Below the pieces are notes generated by a model. The model had not been told where the DNA came from and made no database searches. It saw only the letters and a program-made list of their open reading frames with translations. A DNA stretch of 64,000 nt from Methylophilus sp. QUAN (GTDB lineage: Bacteria > Pseudomonadota > Gammaproteobacteria > Burkholderiales > Methylophilaceae), in assembly GCF_015354445.1 (NCBI RefSeq), contig NZ_JADKYT010000001.1, positions 496,001-560,000 on the forward strand. The letters are read 5' to 3'. Of the stretch, positions 12,365-21,410 are shown piece after piece. Numbering within the stretch: the first letter of the stretch is position 1; the number at the start of each line of letters is the position of its first letter. The position numbers and the translations under genes are program-made.

Positions 12365-12389
12365 CAAATCTAGAATAGTTCGGTATAAT
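12361..12389 (+). promoter_or_regulatory. Promoter of the S10 cluster, upstream of rplC
   Basis: TTGTCA (5 of 6), 17-base spacer, TATAAT (6 of 6). It is placed after rpsJ instead of before it, so the main S10-operon transcript would start at rplC with a leader of about 55 bases. Confidence 0.8.
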
Positions 12390-12401
12390 CCGCGCTCTTC
12401 G

Positions 12402-12427
12402 GTGGACGGTCAATTGTAATCGTCCAC
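12402..12427 (+). promoter_or_regulatory. Leader hairpin before rplC
   Basis: GTGGACG / CGTCCAC pair around a 12-base loop, just downstream of the predicted transcription start. In E. coli the S10 leader is the target of L4 repression; whether this hairpin serves that role is an inference from position only. Confidence 0.5.
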
Positions 12428-12451
12428 TTTAACTATTATAAGGAACTGATC

Positions 12452-13102
12452 ATGAGCTTAGGGCTTATTGGTCGCAAAGTGGGCATGACCCGCATTTTTA
12501 CAGATGAAGGCGCAAGCATTCCTGTAACAGTGCTGGAAGTGATTCCTAACCGCGTGACACAAGTTAAGACAGTCGCAACGGATGGCTATACGGGCCTGCA
12601 GGTTGCTTACGGTGAGCGTCGTGCCAGCCGTATCAACAAAGCGTTGACTGGTCACTTTGCCAAAGCTGGCGTAACTGCTGGTGCTGGTATCAAAGAATTC
12701 AATGTGGCTGAAGATGTATTGGCTAACTTCCAAGTAGGTGGAAATGTCACTGTTGATATTTTCTCTGTTGGTCAGTTGGTTGATGTGACGGGTACTTCCA
12801 TCGGTAAAGGTTTTGCCGGTGCGATCAAGCGTCATAACTTCTCCTCTAACCGTGCTTCTCACGGTAACTCACGTTCGCACAACGTACCAGGCTCTATCGG
12901 TATGGCGCAGGATCCAGGTCGAGTATTCCCTGGTAAGCGCATGCCTGGCCATTTGGGTGATGCTAAAGTCACTACCCAGAACCTGGAAATCGTTCGTGTA
13001 GACGCAGAGCGTAACCTGTTGTTGATTAAAGGTTCCGTACCTGGCTCCAAAGGTGGCAATGTCGTTGTACGTCCAGCCATCAAAGCGAAAGGGGCTAAAT
13101 AA
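12452..13102 (+). CDS. rplC: 50S ribosomal protein L3
   Basis: L3, 216 residues, an early-binding 50S protein whose long loop reaches the peptidyl-transferase centre. The N-terminus [15 protein letters not shown] and the loop [20 protein letters not shown] are diagnostic; the glutamine in that loop corresponds to the residue methylated in many proteobacteria. The start follows ATAAGGAACTG. Its stop codon overlaps the start of rplD by one base (TAATG), which implies translational coupling. Confidence 0.98.
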   Translation: MSLGLIGRKVGMTRIFTDEGASIPVTVLEVIPNRVTQVKTVATDGYTGLQVAYGERRASRINKALTGHFAKAGVTAGAGIKEFNVAEDVLANFQVGGNVTVDIFSVGQLVDVTGTSIGKGFAGAIKRHNFSSNRASHGNSRSHNVPGSIGMAQDPGRVFPGKRMPGHLGDAKVTTQNLEIVRVDAERNLLLIKGSVPGSKGGNVVVRPAIKAKGAK

Positions 13103-13728
13103 TGGAATTGAAATTAATCGATCAAAACGGCAAAGTAGCTAAAAAAGGCGTTGATGCGTCTGACGTTACTTTTGGTCGTGAGTTTAACGAGTCATTGGTG
13201 CATGAAGTGGTTGTTGCCTACATGGCAAATGCCCGTACTGCGACTCGCGCACAAAAAACACGTGCTACTGTTGCTCACACGACACATAAGCCATATGCAC
13301 AAAAAGGTACTGGTAACGCCCGTGCCGGTATGGCATCCAGCCCGATCTGGCGCGGAGGCGGTCGTGCATTCCCAAACAGCCCTAACGAAAACTACAGCCA
13401 CAAAGTAAACCGTAAGGCTTACCGTGCTGGCATGCAGACTATTTTGTCTGAGTTGGTTCGTCAGGACCGTTTGAAGGTAGTAGACAACTTCACAGTTGAT
13501 ACACCTAAAACAAAACAATTCGTACAAAAAATCAATGCTCTGGGCATCGATGGCGGTGTATTGCTGTTGACTGACGGTTTTGATGAGAACTTGTACTTGT
13601 CTTCCCGTAACCTGCCAAACGTATTGGTGGTTGAAGCGCAGTATGCTGATCCAGTAAGTCTGGTGCGTTTCCCTAACGTTTTGGTCACAGCCAATGCTGT
13701 GAAAAAACTTGAGGAGATCTTGGCATGA
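13102..13728 (+). CDS. rplD: 50S ribosomal protein L4
   Basis: L4, 208 residues, lines the polypeptide exit tunnel. The tunnel loop is visible as [20 protein letters not shown], and the C-terminal Rossmann-like domain is complete. In E. coli L4 also represses the S10 operon. It is coupled to rplC by a one-base overlap and to rplW by the four-base ATGA overlap, so all three are probably translated in series. Confidence 0.98.
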   Translation: MELKLIDQNGKVAKKGVDASDVTFGREFNESLVHEVVVAYMANARTATRAQKTRATVAHTTHKPYAQKGTGNARAGMASSPIWRGGGRAFPNSPNENYSHKVNRKAYRAGMQTILSELVRQDRLKVVDNFTVDTPKTKQFVQKINALGIDGGVLLLTDGFDENLYLSSRNLPNVLVVEAQYADPVSLVRFPNVLVTANAVKKLEEILA

Positions 13729-14039
13729 TTACCGCAGCAACTAAAACACAAGATCGTTTATTGCAAGTGATTTTGGCGCCTCAGATTACTGAAAAAGCAA
13801 CTTTCATTGCTGACAAACATCAGCAAATTGCTTTCAAGGTACGCACTGATGCGACTAAGCCAGAAATTAAAGCGGCTGTTGAACTGGTGTTCAAAGTCGA
13901 AGTGGCTTCTGTATCTGTGATCAACGTCGCAGGTAAAGTGAAGCGTGCTGGCCGTCGTATTGGTAAGCGTAACGACTGGAAAAAAGCTTATGTGAGCTTG
14001 AAGCCAGGTCAAGAAATTAACTTTGCAGCTGGCGAATAA
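13725..14039 (+). CDS. rplW: 50S ribosomal protein L23
   Basis: L23, 104 residues, sits at the tunnel exit and docks trigger factor and [16 protein letters not shown] and the basic loop [19 protein letters not shown] are diagnostic. The ATG overlaps the rplD stop (ATGA); an in-phase GAGGAG lies upstream inside rplD. rplB follows after 11 bases with an AAGGAGAG ribosome-binding site. Confidence 0.97.
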   Translation: MITAATKTQDRLLQVILAPQITEKATFIADKHQQIAFKVRTDATKPEIKAAVELVFKVEVASVSVINVAGKVKRAGRRIGKRNDWKKAYVSLKPGQEINFAAGE

Positions 14040-14050
14040 GGAGAGAAGAC

Positions 14051-14884
14051 ATGGCATTAGTTAAAGTCAAACCAACTTCCCCCGGTCGTCGCGGTGTATT
14101 GAAAGTCGTTACACCAGATTTGCACAAAGGCAAACCTTACGCGCCACTGTTGGAAAGTCAAAGTAAAAACGCAGGTCGTAACAACAACGGCCGCATTACA
14201 ACCCGTCACCAAGGTGGTGGTCATAAGCAGCATTACCGTATTGTTGACTTCCGTCGCAATAAAGATGGTATTCCTGCGACTGTTGAGCGTATTGAGTACG
14301 ATCCAAACCGTACGGCGAACATTGCACTGTTGTGCTACGCCGATGGTGAGCGTCGTTACATCATTGCACCACGCGGCATTGCTGCCGGTGCACAGTTGAT
14401 CAGCGGTTCTGAAGCGCCTATCCGTGCTGGTAATGCATTGCCTTTGCGCAACATTCCAGTGGGTAGCACGATTCACTGCATCGAAATTCAACCAGGCAAA
14501 GGTGCACAAATCGCCCGTTCAGCAGGTACTTCCGTACAGTTGCTGGCGCGTGAAGGTTCCTACGCTCAGTTACGTTTGCGTTCAGGTGAGGTGCGCCGTG
14601 TGCACGTTGACTGCAAAGCCACATTGGGCGAAGTGGGTAACGAAGAGCACTCACTGCGTTCTATCGGTAAAGCTGGTGCAATGCGCTGGCGCGGTGTTCG
14701 TCCTACCGTTCGCGGTGTGGTGATGAACCCGGTTGATCACCCGCACGGTGGTGGTGAAGGCCGTACAGCTGCTGGTATGAACCCTGTGTCACCATGGGGT
14801 CAGAAAACTAAGGGTTATCGTACTCGTAAGAATAAGCGTACTGATAACATGCGTGTAAGTCGTCGTCCGAGAAATGTAAGGTAA
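14051..14884 (+). CDS. rplB: 50S ribosomal protein L2
   Basis: L2, 277 residues, one of the most conserved 50S proteins, needed for subunit association and the peptidyl-transferase centre. The conserved histidine region [12 protein letters not shown] is present near residue 230, and the basic C-terminus ([12 protein letters not shown]) is complete. The ATG follows AAGGAGAGAAGAC. It lies between rplW and rpsS, five bases before the latter. Confidence 0.98.
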   Translation: MALVKVKPTSPGRRGVLKVVTPDLHKGKPYAPLLESQSKNAGRNNNGRITTRHQGGGHKQHYRIVDFRRNKDGIPATVERIEYDPNRTANIALLCYADGERRYIIAPRGIAAGAQLISGSEAPIRAGNALPLRNIPVGSTIHCIEIQPGKGAQIARSAGTSVQLLAREGSYAQLRLRSGEVRRVHVDCKATLGEVGNEEHSLRSIGKAGAMRWRGVRPTVRGVVMNPVDHPHGGGEGRTAAGMNPVSPWGQKTKGYRTRKNKRTDNMRVSRRPRNVR

Positions 14885-14889
14885 TCGCT

Positions 14890-15165
14890 ATGGCACGTTC
14901 TATTAAAAAAGGTCCATTTGTGGACGCTCACTTGGCTAAGAAAGTCGAAACTGCCACTGCGAACCGCGACAGAAAACCAATTAAAACTTGGTCACGTCGT
15001 TCGACTGTATTGCCAAACTTTATTGGTTTAACCATCGCAGTGCACAACGGTAGACAGCATGTGCCTGTGTTGATTTCTGAAAACATGGTTGGTCACAAAC
15101 TCGGTGAATTTGCGTTGACACGTACATTCAAGGGTCACGCGGCTGATAAAAAAGCGAAGAAGTAA
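14890..15165 (+). CDS. rpsS: 30S ribosomal protein S19
   Basis: S19, 91 residues, in the 30S head with S13 near the A-site finger bridge. [20 protein letters not shown] and the [20 protein letters not shown] segment are family signatures. It starts five bases after rplB, with GTAATCGCT before the ATG, so translation probably depends on coupling. rplV follows after ten bases. Confidence 0.97.
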   Translation: MARSIKKGPFVDAHLAKKVETATANRDRKPIKTWSRRSTVLPNFIGLTIAVHNGRQHVPVLISENMVGHKLGEFALTRTFKGHAADKKAKK

Positions 15166-15175
15166 GGGGCTGATT

Positions 15176-15514
15176 ATGCAAGTTACTGCAGTTTTAAAAG
15201 GCGTACACCTTTCTCCGCAAAAAGCGCGTCTGGTGGCTGACCTGGTCCGTGGCAAAAAAGTAGATCAAGCACTGAACATCCTGGCATTCACACCAAAGCG
15301 TGGTGCCGAGATCATCAAAAAAGTGGTTTTGTCTGCAATTGCTAACGCCGAACATAACAATGGTGCTGATATCGACACATTGAAGGTGACTTCAATCTAT
15401 GTGGATAAAGGCTTGGTGATGAAGCGTATCCGTGCACGTGCAAAAGGTCGCGCTGGTCGTATTACGAAACCAACCTGTCATATTCATGTGACAGTCGGTG
15501 ACTCAAAGGAATAA
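15176..15514 (+). CDS. rplV: 50S ribosomal protein L22
   Basis: L22, 112 residues, its beta-hairpin lines the exit tunnel opposite L4. [15 protein letters not shown] and the tip [13 protein letters not shown] are diagnostic; no deletion of the kind seen in macrolide resistance is apparent. An AAGGGGCTGATT ribosome-binding site precedes the ATG. rpsC begins two bases after its stop. Confidence 0.97.
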   Translation: MQVTAVLKGVHLSPQKARLVADLVRGKKVDQALNILAFTPKRGAEIIKKVVLSAIANAEHNNGADIDTLKVTSIYVDKGLVMKRIRARAKGRAGRITKPTCHIHVTVGDSKE

Positions 15515-15515
15515 T

Positions 15516-16229
15516 ATGGGACAGAAAATTCATCCAATTGGGTTCCGTTTGAGCGTTCAGAAAAACTGGGCCTCACGTTGGTACTCTAATAGCCAGAACT
15601 TCCCTGCGATGTTGCAAGGCGACATCAAAGTGCGCGAGTTCTTGAACAAGAAATTGGCGAGTGCTGCTGTGAGCCGCATCGTGATCGAGCGTCCTGCTAA
15701 GAACGCAAAAATCACGATTCACAGTGCACGTCCTGGTGTTGTGATTGGTAAGAAAGGCGAAGATATCGAATCTTTGCGTTCTAGCCTGCAAGGCCTGATG
15801 GGCGTTCCAGTGCACCTGAACATTGAAGAAGTGCGTAAACCAGAATTGGACGCTACTTTGATCGCACAATCTATTGCCCAGCAATTGGAAAAGCGCGTAA
15901 TGTTCCGTCGTGCCATGAAGCGTGCCATGCAAAACGCAATGCGTTTGGGCGCACAAGGTATCAAGATCATGAGTTCCGGTCGTTTGAACGGTATCGAAAT
16001 TGCACGTACCGAGTGGTACCGTGAAGGCCGTGTGCCTTTGCATACACTGCGTGCTGATATCGACTACGGTGTGGCAGAAGCTTCTACCACCTACGGTATT
16101 ATCGGGATTAAAGTTTGGGTATTCAAAGGCGAGATCTTCGGTGACAACGCTGCTAACGCTGCCGTTGCTGATGCTGAGCCAGAGAAAAAAGTAAGAAAGC
16201 CGAGGGCTAAAGATGCTGCAACCAGCTAG
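15516..16229 (+). CDS. rpsC: 30S ribosomal protein S3
   Basis: S3, 237 residues, forms the mRNA entry tunnel with S4 and S5. The start [14 protein letters not shown] was chosen over an earlier in-frame ATG because it matches the family; AAAGGAATA lies just upstream. The KH-domain motif [13 protein letters not shown] is present. The tail from about residue 210 is a lysine-rich extension ([15 protein letters not shown]). The end overlaps the rplP start by 17 bases in another frame. Confidence 0.98.
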   Translation: MGQKIHPIGFRLSVQKNWASRWYSNSQNFPAMLQGDIKVREFLNKKLASAAVSRIVIERPAKNAKITIHSARPGVVIGKKGEDIESLRSSLQGLMGVPVHLNIEEVRKPELDATLIAQSIAQQLEKRVMFRRAMKRAMQNAMRLGAQGIKIMSSGRLNGIEIARTEWYREGRVPLHTLRADIDYGVAEASTTYGIIGIKVWVFKGEIFGDNAANAAVADAEPEKKVRKPRAKDAATS

Positions 16230-16629
16230 ACAGAAATACCGTAAGATGCAAAAGGGTCGCAATAAAGGTATTGCGACTACTGGTAACAAGGTGAGCTTTG
16301 GTGAATTTGGTTTGAAAGCGATCGGTCGCGGTCGTTTGACGGCACGCCAGATTGAAGCTGCACGTCGTGTGATGACTCGTCACATTAAACGTGGTGGCCG
16401 CGTTTGGATTCGTGTGTTCCCGGATCAACCGATCTCTAAGAAACCTGCTGAAGTACGTATGGGTAACGGTAAAGGTAGCGTGGACTACTACATCGCCCAG
16501 ATTCAGCCAGGCAAAATGCTGTACGAAATGGATGGCGTGAGCGAAGAGCTGGCACGTGAGGCTTTCAGATTGGCTGCTGCCAAGCTGCCAGTCGAAACTA
16601 CATTCATGACCCGTCAAATTGGCAGTTAA
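16213..16629 (+). CDS. rplP: 50S ribosomal protein L16
   Basis: L16, 138 residues, near the A-site tRNA elbow. [19 protein letters not shown] and the loop arginine region ([17 protein letters not shown]) are typical. The ATG lies inside the last 17 bases of rpsC, so reinitiation after S3 translation is likely. rpmC follows after 12 bases with AAGGAGTAG. Confidence 0.97.
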   Translation: MLQPARQKYRKMQKGRNKGIATTGNKVSFGEFGLKAIGRGRLTARQIEAARRVMTRHIKRGGRVWIRVFPDQPISKKPAEVRMGNGKGSVDYYIAQIQPGKMLYEMDGVSEELAREAFRLAAAKLPVETTFMTRQIGS

Positions 16630-16641
16630 GGAGTAGTAACG

Positions 16642-16836
16642 ATGAAAGCTTCTGAATTGAGAGCAAAGTCAGCAGATGAGCTCAATAACGAGTTGGTTGA
16701 GTTGCGCCGTGCGCAGTTTTCTCTGCGCATGCAGGTAGCCACCCAACAATTGAACAAAGTAGATCAGCTGGGTAAAGTGCGCAAAGATATCGCTCGCGTG
16801 AACTCTGTATTGGCTGAGAAAGCGAAACAGGCATGA
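16642..16836 (+). CDS. rpmC: 50S ribosomal protein L29
   Basis: L29, 64 residues, two long helices at the tunnel exit beside L23. [20 protein letters not shown] and the middle [17 protein letters not shown] are diagnostic. It has an AAGGAG ribosome-binding site, and its stop overlaps the rpsQ start (ATGATGA), which suggests coupled translation. Confidence 0.97.
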   Translation: MKASELRAKSADELNNELVELRRAQFSLRMQVATQQLNKVDQLGKVRKDIARVNSVLAEKAKQA

Positions 16837-17090
16837 TGACTGAAAAAGCGAAAGTAGTACGCAGTTTCACTGGCCGCGTGGTGAGCAACAAGATGGATAA
16901 AACCGTGACTGTGCTTGTCGAGCGTAAAGTGAAGCATCCTCTGATTGGTAAAGTGGTTGTTAAATCGAACAAGTTCCATGCACACGATGAAGCAAATGCA
17001 TGCAACGAAGGCGATGTAGTGACTATCACAGAGACACGCCCATACTCCAAGACTAAAACTTGGGTTGTAAGCAAAATCGAAGCTAAATAA
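16833..17090 (+). CDS. rpsQ: 30S ribosomal protein S17
   Basis: S17, 85 residues, primary 16S rRNA binder of OB-fold type. [21 protein letters not shown] and the [10 protein letters not shown] segment are family signatures. Two adjacent ATGs are possible (one codon apart); the first overlaps the rpmC stop. It is the last gene of the S10 cluster here: a strong terminator follows after 21 bases. Confidence 0.96.
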   Translation: MMTEKAKVVRSFTGRVVSNKMDKTVTVLVERKVKHPLIGKVVVKSNKFHAHDEANACNEGDVVTITETRPYSKTKTWVVSKIEAK

Positions 17091-17111
17091 GGCTTCAAAA
17101 TATAAAACCGG

Positions 17112-17138
17112 AAAAACGCTTGTCACAAGCGTTTTTTT
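17112..17138 (+). terminator. Rho-independent terminator after rpsQ
   Basis: Perfect 11-bp stem AAAAACGCTTG / CAAGCGTTTTT with a TCA loop, running into a T-run of seven. It marks the end of the S10 cluster. The TTGTCA formed by the left arm and loop is also the -35 hexamer of the rplN promoter. Confidence 0.92.
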
Positions 17139-17149
17139 GGTTGTATAAT
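17120..17149 (+). promoter_or_regulatory. Promoter of the spc cluster (rplN)
   Basis: TTGTCA (5 of 6), 18-base spacer, TATAAT (6 of 6). The -35 hexamer is in the loop and left arm of the rpsQ terminator, and the spacer is the terminator's right arm plus T-run, so the two elements occupy the same DNA. Confidence 0.8.
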
Positions 17150-17161
17150 GTTGGACTTTTC

Positions 17162-17194
17162 GGTGCCCGCCTTAGTTGGCATGTAGCTGGCACC
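17162..17194 (+). promoter_or_regulatory. Leader of rplN with a possible hairpin
   Basis: The transcript would begin with about 125 bases of untranslated leader. Within it GGTGCC and GGCACC can pair around a 21-base loop, and further short complementarities follow. No known riboswitch or ribosomal-protein site was recognised. The RBS GGAG lies 8-9 bases before the rplN ATG. Confidence 0.4.
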
Positions 17195-17281
17195 CCAATA
17201 CTGACCGTGGTCTATTGGCCGAAATTGTGAAAGCAAGCGGCTGGTAGTGGTTATAACGGATTAAGTTGGAGATTATTTCTC

Positions 17282-17650
17282 ATGATTCAAATGCAATCTC
17301 GGCTGGAAGTAGCCGACAACACTGGTGCGCGTTCCGTTCAGTGTATCAAAGTCTTGGGTGGTTCCAAGCGTCGTTATGCCAGCATTGGCGACATCATTAA
17401 GGTCAGCATTAAAGATGCTGCACCACGTGGTCGCGTCAAAAAAGGTGAAATTTACAACGCTGTGGTTGTGCGCACTGCTAAAGGTGTTCGCCGTCCAGAT
17501 GGTTCGTTAGTTAAATTTGATGCCAATGCAGCAGTCTTGTTGAATAACAAGCTGGAGCCTATTGGTACGCGTATTTTTGGCCCTGTGACACGTGAATTGC
17601 GTAGTGAGCGCTTCATGAAGATTGTTTCACTGGCGCCTGAAGTGTTGTAA
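17282..17650 (+). CDS. rplN: 50S ribosomal protein L14
   Basis: L14, 122 residues, at the subunit interface and docking site of Rsf[21 protein letters not shown] and the [16 protein letters not shown] motif are diagnostic. It is the first gene of the spc cluster, with TTGGAG upstream of the ATG. rplX follows after 19 bases. Confidence 0.98.
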   Translation: MIQMQSRLEVADNTGARSVQCIKVLGGSKRRYASIGDIIKVSIKDAAPRGRVKKGEIYNAVVVRTAKGVRRPDGSLVKFDANAAVLLNNKLEPIGTRIFGPVTRELRSERFMKIVSLAPEVL

Positions 17651-17669
17651 TTGGCTTGGAGACAATCAA

Positions 17670-17987
17670 ATGAGCAAAATTCGCAAAGGTGACCAGGTCA
17701 TTCTGAATACAGGTAAAGATGCAGGTAAAACAGGTGCTGTTTTAAGCGTCTTGCCAACAGGCCATGTAGTGGTTGAAGGTTTGAATGTGGTTAAGAAACA
17801 CACTCGCCCAAACCCGATGCGTGGTATCACTGGTGGCATCATCAGCAAGGAAATGCCGGTAGACGGCTCCAATGTGGCAATCTTCAATGCTGCAACACAA
17901 AAAGCTGATCGTGTTGGTTTCAAGGTACTGGAAGATGGTCGCAAGATTCGTGTATTCAAATCTAGCGGCGAGTCTATCGACGCATAG
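17670..17987 (+). CDS. rplX: 50S ribosomal protein L24
   Basis: L24, 105 residues, an assembly initiator of the 50S subunit with a KOW fold. [20 protein letters not shown] was chosen as the start because it fits the family and follows TTGGAGACAATCAA; an upstream in-frame ATG inside rplN gives an unrelated N-terminus. The segment [17 protein letters not shown] is conserved. rplE starts eight bases later. Confidence 0.97.
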   Translation: MSKIRKGDQVILNTGKDAGKTGAVLSVLPTGHVVVEGLNVVKKHTRPNPMRGITGGIISKEMPVDGSNVAIFNAATQKADRVGFKVLEDGRKIRVFKSSGESIDA

Positions 17988-17995
17988 GATAATAT

Positions 17996-18535
17996 ATGGC
18001 ACGTTTAAAACAGTATTATAACGATAGCGTGGTTGCCAAATTGACAGAACAATTTGGTTACACCTCAGCAATGCAGGTTCCACGTATCGAAAAAATTACC
18101 CTGAACATGGGTGTGGGCGAGGCTGTGGCTGACAAGAAGGTCATGGAAAACGCTGTTGCTGATATGCAAAAAATTGCAGGTCAGAAACCAATCGTTACCA
18201 AGGCTAAGAAGTCTGTCGCTGCATTTAAGATTCGTGACGACTATCCTGTTGGTTGCAAAGTAACACTGCGTCGCGAGCGTATGTACGAATTCCTGGATCG
18301 TCTGATCACTGTGGCTATTCCACGTATTCGTGACTTCCGTGGTATCTCAGGCAAGTCTTTTGACGGCCGTGGTAACTACAACATGGGCGTGAAAGAGCAG
18401 ATCATTTTCCCAGAAATCGAATACGATAAAATCGATGCGCTGCGCGGGATGAACATCACGATTACTACAACTGCGAAAACAGACGAAGAAGCGAAAGCTC
18501 TTTTGGCTGCGTTCAGTTTCCCTTTCAGAGGTTAG
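17996..18535 (+). CDS. rplE: 50S ribosomal protein L5
   Basis: L5, 179 residues, binds 5S rRNA and forms the central protuberance. [16 protein letters not shown], the [15 protein letters not shown] motif and [17 protein letters not shown] near the C-terminus are diagnostic. The ribosome-binding site is weak (AGGATAATAT), which suggests coupling to rplX. In E. coli S8 represses the spc operon near this start; that site was not examined here. Confidence 0.98.
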   Translation: MARLKQYYNDSVVAKLTEQFGYTSAMQVPRIEKITLNMGVGEAVADKKVMENAVADMQKIAGQKPIVTKAKKSVAAFKIRDDYPVGCKVTLRRERMYEFLDRLITVAIPRIRDFRGISGKSFDGRGNYNMGVKEQIIFPEIEYDKIDALRGMNITITTTAKTDEEAKALLAAFSFPFRG

Positions 18536-18537
18536 TC

Positions 18538-18843
18538 ATGGCAAAAGTATGTATGACAGAGCGCGAACAAAAGCGTCGCGAAACCGTTAAAAAATATGCA
18601 GCTAAACGTGCTGAATTGGTTGCTGCTAGCAACGATCAGTCTGCCAGCGTCGAAGATCGCATGGCTGCACGTTTGAAGTTGCAAAGTCTGCCGCGCAACT
18701 CCAGTCCTGTTCGCACACGTAACCGTTGTGCTTTGACTGGTCGTCCACGTGGTGTGTTTAGTAAATTTGGTATCGCACGTAACGAGTTGCGTAAGTTGAT
18801 GATGGCTGGTCACGTACCAGGTGTCACCAAGGCCAGCTGGTAA
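18538..18843 (+). CDS. rpsN: 30S ribosomal protein S14
   Basis: S14, 101 residues, the long form without the zinc-binding cysteine quartet. The C-terminal [20 protein letters not shown] is the family signature. It begins two bases after the rplE stop, with TCAGAGG upstream. It lies between rplE and rpsH in the canonical spc order. Confidence 0.97.
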   Translation: MAKVCMTEREQKRRETVKKYAAKRAELVAASNDQSASVEDRMAARLKLQSLPRNSSPVRTRNRCALTGRPRGVFSKFGIARNELRKLMMAGHVPGVTKASW

Positions 18844-18857
18844 CGGAGGAATAGAAC

Positions 18858-19253
18858 ATGAGTATGAGTGATCCGATTGCCGATATGTTGACCCGTATTC
18901 GTAACGCGCAACGTACGAATAAAACAACCGTTTCAATGCCTGCTTCTAAAGTAAAAGGCGCGATTGCAAACGTGTTGAAAGATGAAGGTTACATCGATGA
19001 TTTCAACGTTCAAAACAATGACGGTAAGCCAGTTTTGAACATTAGCCTGAAATACTATGCCGGTCGTCCAGTAATTGAGAAGATCGAGCGTGTATCCAAG
19101 CCAGGTTTGCGTATTTATAAAGGTAGTCAGAATCTGCCTAAAGTGATGAACGGTTTAGGTGTGACTATCGTTTCCACTTCTAGAGGCGTGATGACTGATC
19201 GTAAAGCACAAGCTGCCGGTATCGGTGGTGAAGTTTTGTGCATCGTGGCCTAA
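18858..19253 (+). CDS. rpsH: 30S ribosomal protein S8
   Basis: S8, 131 residues, binds the central domain of 16S rRNA and in E. coli represses the spc operon. [16 protein letters not shown] and the C-terminal [13 protein letters not shown] are diagnostic. Two ATG codons two residues apart could serve; the upstream one follows GGAGGAATAGAAC. rplF follows after 11 bases. Confidence 0.97.
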   Translation: MSMSDPIADMLTRIRNAQRTNKTTVSMPASKVKGAIANVLKDEGYIDDFNVQNNDGKPVLNISLKYYAGRPVIEKIERVSKPGLRIYKGSQNLPKVMNGLGVTIVSTSRGVMTDRKAQAAGIGGEVLCIVA

Positions 19254-19264
19254 GGAGAATCAAT

Positions 19265-19798
19265 ATGTCACGTGTTGCTAAAAACCCGATTGCGATTCCT
19301 GCGAAAGTGGAAGTTGTAATTTCTCCTTCAGAGATCTCCGTTAGCGGTCCTCTGGGTAAGTTAAGCCAAGCGCTGGTTTCAGAAATTTCTGTTTCCCGTG
19401 AAGGTGAAGAGTTGTTGGTTAAAGCGACCAGCGAAACACAACATGCAAGAGCGATGTCAGGTACGACACGCGCTTTGCTGGCCAATATGGTGCAAGGTGT
19501 TTCTACTGGCTTTACCCGTAAATTGTCACTGATTGGCGTTGGCTACAAAGCAAATGCTCAAGGTTCTACCCTGAACCTGGAGTTAGGCTACTCTCACCCG
19601 ATTAACCACAAAATGCCTGAAGGCGTTACTGTGCAAACACCTACTCCTACAGAGGTGATTTTGACTGGCGCTAACAAGCAAGTGGTTGGTCAAGTGGCTG
19701 CGCAGATTCGTGCTTACCGTGCACCTGAGCCATATAAAGGCAAAGGCGTTCGTTATGCAGATGAAGTGGTCACTATTAAAGAGACCAAGAAAAAATAA
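19265..19798 (+). CDS. rplF: 50S ribosomal protein L6
   Basis: L6, 177 residues, near the factor-binding centre. The start MSRVAKNPIAIP fits the family and follows AAGGAGAATCAAT. Two L6 repeats are visible, and PEPYKGKGVRYADE near the C-terminus is conserved. A 75-base gap separates it from rplR, the largest inside this cluster. Confidence 0.97.
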   Translation: MSRVAKNPIAIPAKVEVVISPSEISVSGPLGKLSQALVSEISVSREGEELLVKATSETQHARAMSGTTRALLANMVQGVSTGFTRKLSLIGVGYKANAQGSTLNLELGYSHPINHKMPEGVTVQTPTPTEVILTGANKQVVGQVAAQIRAYRAPEPYKGKGVRYADEVVTIKETKKK

Positions 19799-19873
19799 CT
19801 AAGGCACTTGCAGCGTAATGCTGCAAGGTTAGACACTGGCCTTAACAGTGAATCAACATTAAAGGTAAATTCA

Positions 19874-20227
19874 ATGAAGAACGTAAATAACCGCTTGCGC
19901 AGAGCACGTAAAACCCGTGCCAAAATCGCCGAGTTGAAAGTGACACGTTTGAGTGTACATCGCACCAATACCAATATCTACGCACAGATCATTGCTGAAA
20001 CTGGCGATCGCGTATTGGCGAGTGCATCCACCGTTGAGGCTGAAGTGCGTCAACAACTGAAAAATGGCGGCAACATCGAAGCTGCAACCCTGATTGGTAA
20101 GCGTATTGCTGAAAAAGCAGCGCAGGCTGGTATTACCACTGTTGCATTTGATCGTTCAGGCTACAAGTATCACGGTCGTATCAAGGCTTTGGCCGAAGCT
20201 GCCCGTGAAACCGGTCTCAAATTCTAA
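19874..20227 (+). CDS. rplR: 50S ribosomal protein L18
   Basis: L18, 117 residues, binds 5S rRNA with L5. The start [20 protein letters not shown] gives the usual length and follows AAAGGTAAATTCA; an open extension upstream is not L18-like. [15 protein letters not shown] and the C-terminal [19 protein letters not shown] are diagnostic. The gap before it holds a small repeat CTTGCAG / CTGCAAG that could form a hairpin. Confidence 0.97.
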   Translation: MKNVNNRLRRARKTRAKIAELKVTRLSVHRTNTNIYAQIIAETGDRVLASASTVEAEVRQQLKNGGNIEAATLIGKRIAEKAAQAGITTVAFDRSGYKYHGRIKALAEAARETGLKF

Positions 20228-20241
20228 GGGTGAGATAAAGA

Positions 20242-20748
20242 ATGGCTAAAGATATTGAACAGCAGCAAACCGACGGTTTGCGCGAAAAGATGATTACCGT
20301 TAACCGTGTCAGTAAAACGGTTAAGGGCGGTCGTATCATGAGCTTCGCTGCGTTGACCGTAGTTGGTGATGGTGATGGTGCCGTTGGTATGGGTAAAGGT
20401 AAAGCACGTGAAGTGCCAGTGGCTGTACAAAAAGCCATGGACGAAGCCCGTCGCAACATGGTTAAAGTAAACCTGAATAACGGTACATTGCATCACGCAG
20501 TGACTGGCGTTCACGGTGCAGCCAAAGTGCTGATTCAGCCAGCTTCTGAAGGTACCGGTATTATTGCTGGTGGTGCAATGCGCGCGATCTTCGAAGTAAT
20601 GGGTGTGACTAACGTGGTTGCAAAAAGTATTGGTTCTACCAATCCTTACAACCTGGTTCGCGCAACTTTGAACGGTTTGGCATCCATGAATACGCCGGCT
20701 GAAATAGCCGCTAAACGTGGTAAGACCGTAGAAGAAATCAGAGGTTAA
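20242..20748 (+). CDS. rpsE: 30S ribosomal protein S5
   Basis: S5, 168 residues, at the mRNA entry with S3 and S4. [19 protein letters not shown] contains the N-terminal loop linked to spectinomycin response, which is wild type by eye. [20 protein letters not shown] is diagnostic. It begins 14 bases after rplR with AAGGGTGAGATAAAG and is followed two bases later by rpmD. Confidence 0.97.
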   Translation: MAKDIEQQQTDGLREKMITVNRVSKTVKGGRIMSFAALTVVGDGDGAVGMGKGKAREVPVAVQKAMDEARRNMVKVNLNNGTLHHAVTGVHGAAKVLIQPASEGTGIIAGGAMRAIFEVMGVTNVVAKSIGSTNPYNLVRATLNGLASMNTPAEIAAKRGKTVEEIRG

Positions 20749-20750
20749 TC

Positions 20751-20945
20751 ATGGCTAAAGCAAAAAAAGAAAGCGCTACTTTAAAAGTAACGTTGGTTAG
20801 AAGTTTGATTGGTCGTATCGAAGCGCACAAAGCCACTGTACGTGGTCTGGGTCTGCGTCGTATGCACCATACTGTAGAAGTGCAGGACACTCCTGAAATT
20901 CGCGGCATGATCAATGCAGTGAGTTATCTTTTGAAGGTTGAATAA
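20751..20945 (+). CDS. rpmD: 50S ribosomal protein L30
   Basis: L30, 64 residues. [20 protein letters not shown] and [20 protein letters not shown] match the family along the whole length. It is packed tightly between rpsE and rplO, two bases from each, which implies coupled translation. Confidence 0.97.
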   Translation: MAKAKKESATLKVTLVRSLIGRIEAHKATVRGLGLRRMHHTVEVQDTPEIRGMINAVSYLLKVE

Positions 20946-20947
20946 TC

Positions 20948-21385
20948 ATGCAATTAAACACGATTAAGCCTGCTGCAGGCGCAAAAAAAGCACCTCGTCG
21001 TTTAGGTCGTGGCATTGGCTCTGGTTTGGGTAAAACTGGTGGCCGTGGTCATAAAGGTCAAAAATCCCGTGCTGGTGGCTTTCATAAGGTCGGTTTCGAA
21101 GGCGGTCAAATGCCTTTGCAACGTCGTTTGCCAAAACGTGGTTTTAACTCACTGACACAAGCTGACACCGCACGTATCCGTACGAGTGAGTTGGCTTTGG
21201 TGGATGCTGAAGTGATCGACATCTTGTCTTTGAAAGCTGCCAAATTGGTGCCAGTATCTGCAAAAGCAGTAAAGGTTTACCTGTCTGGTGAAGTGGCTGC
21301 CAAAGTACAGGTGCAAGGGTTGTTGTTGACTAAAGGTGCTCAAGCTGCCATCGAATCTGCTGGCGGCAAAGTACTGGAAGTCTAA
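20948..21385 (+). CDS. rplO: 50S ribosomal protein L15
   Basis: L15, 145 residues, a late 50S assembly protein with a glycine- and basic-rich N-terminal extension ([20 protein letters not shown]). The C-terminal globular half ends with GGKVLEV. It follows rpmD after two bases; secY follows after 25 bases. Confidence 0.97.
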   Translation: MQLNTIKPAAGAKKAPRRLGRGIGSGLGKTGGRGHKGQKSRAGGFHKVGFEGGQMPLQRRLPKRGFNSLTQADTARIRTSELALVDAEVIDILSLKAAKLVPVSAKAVKVYLSGEVAAKVQVQGLLLTKGAQAAIESAGGKVLEV

Positions 21386-21410
21386 TCTGTTGTAAGAAAA
21401 GAGTATCAGC

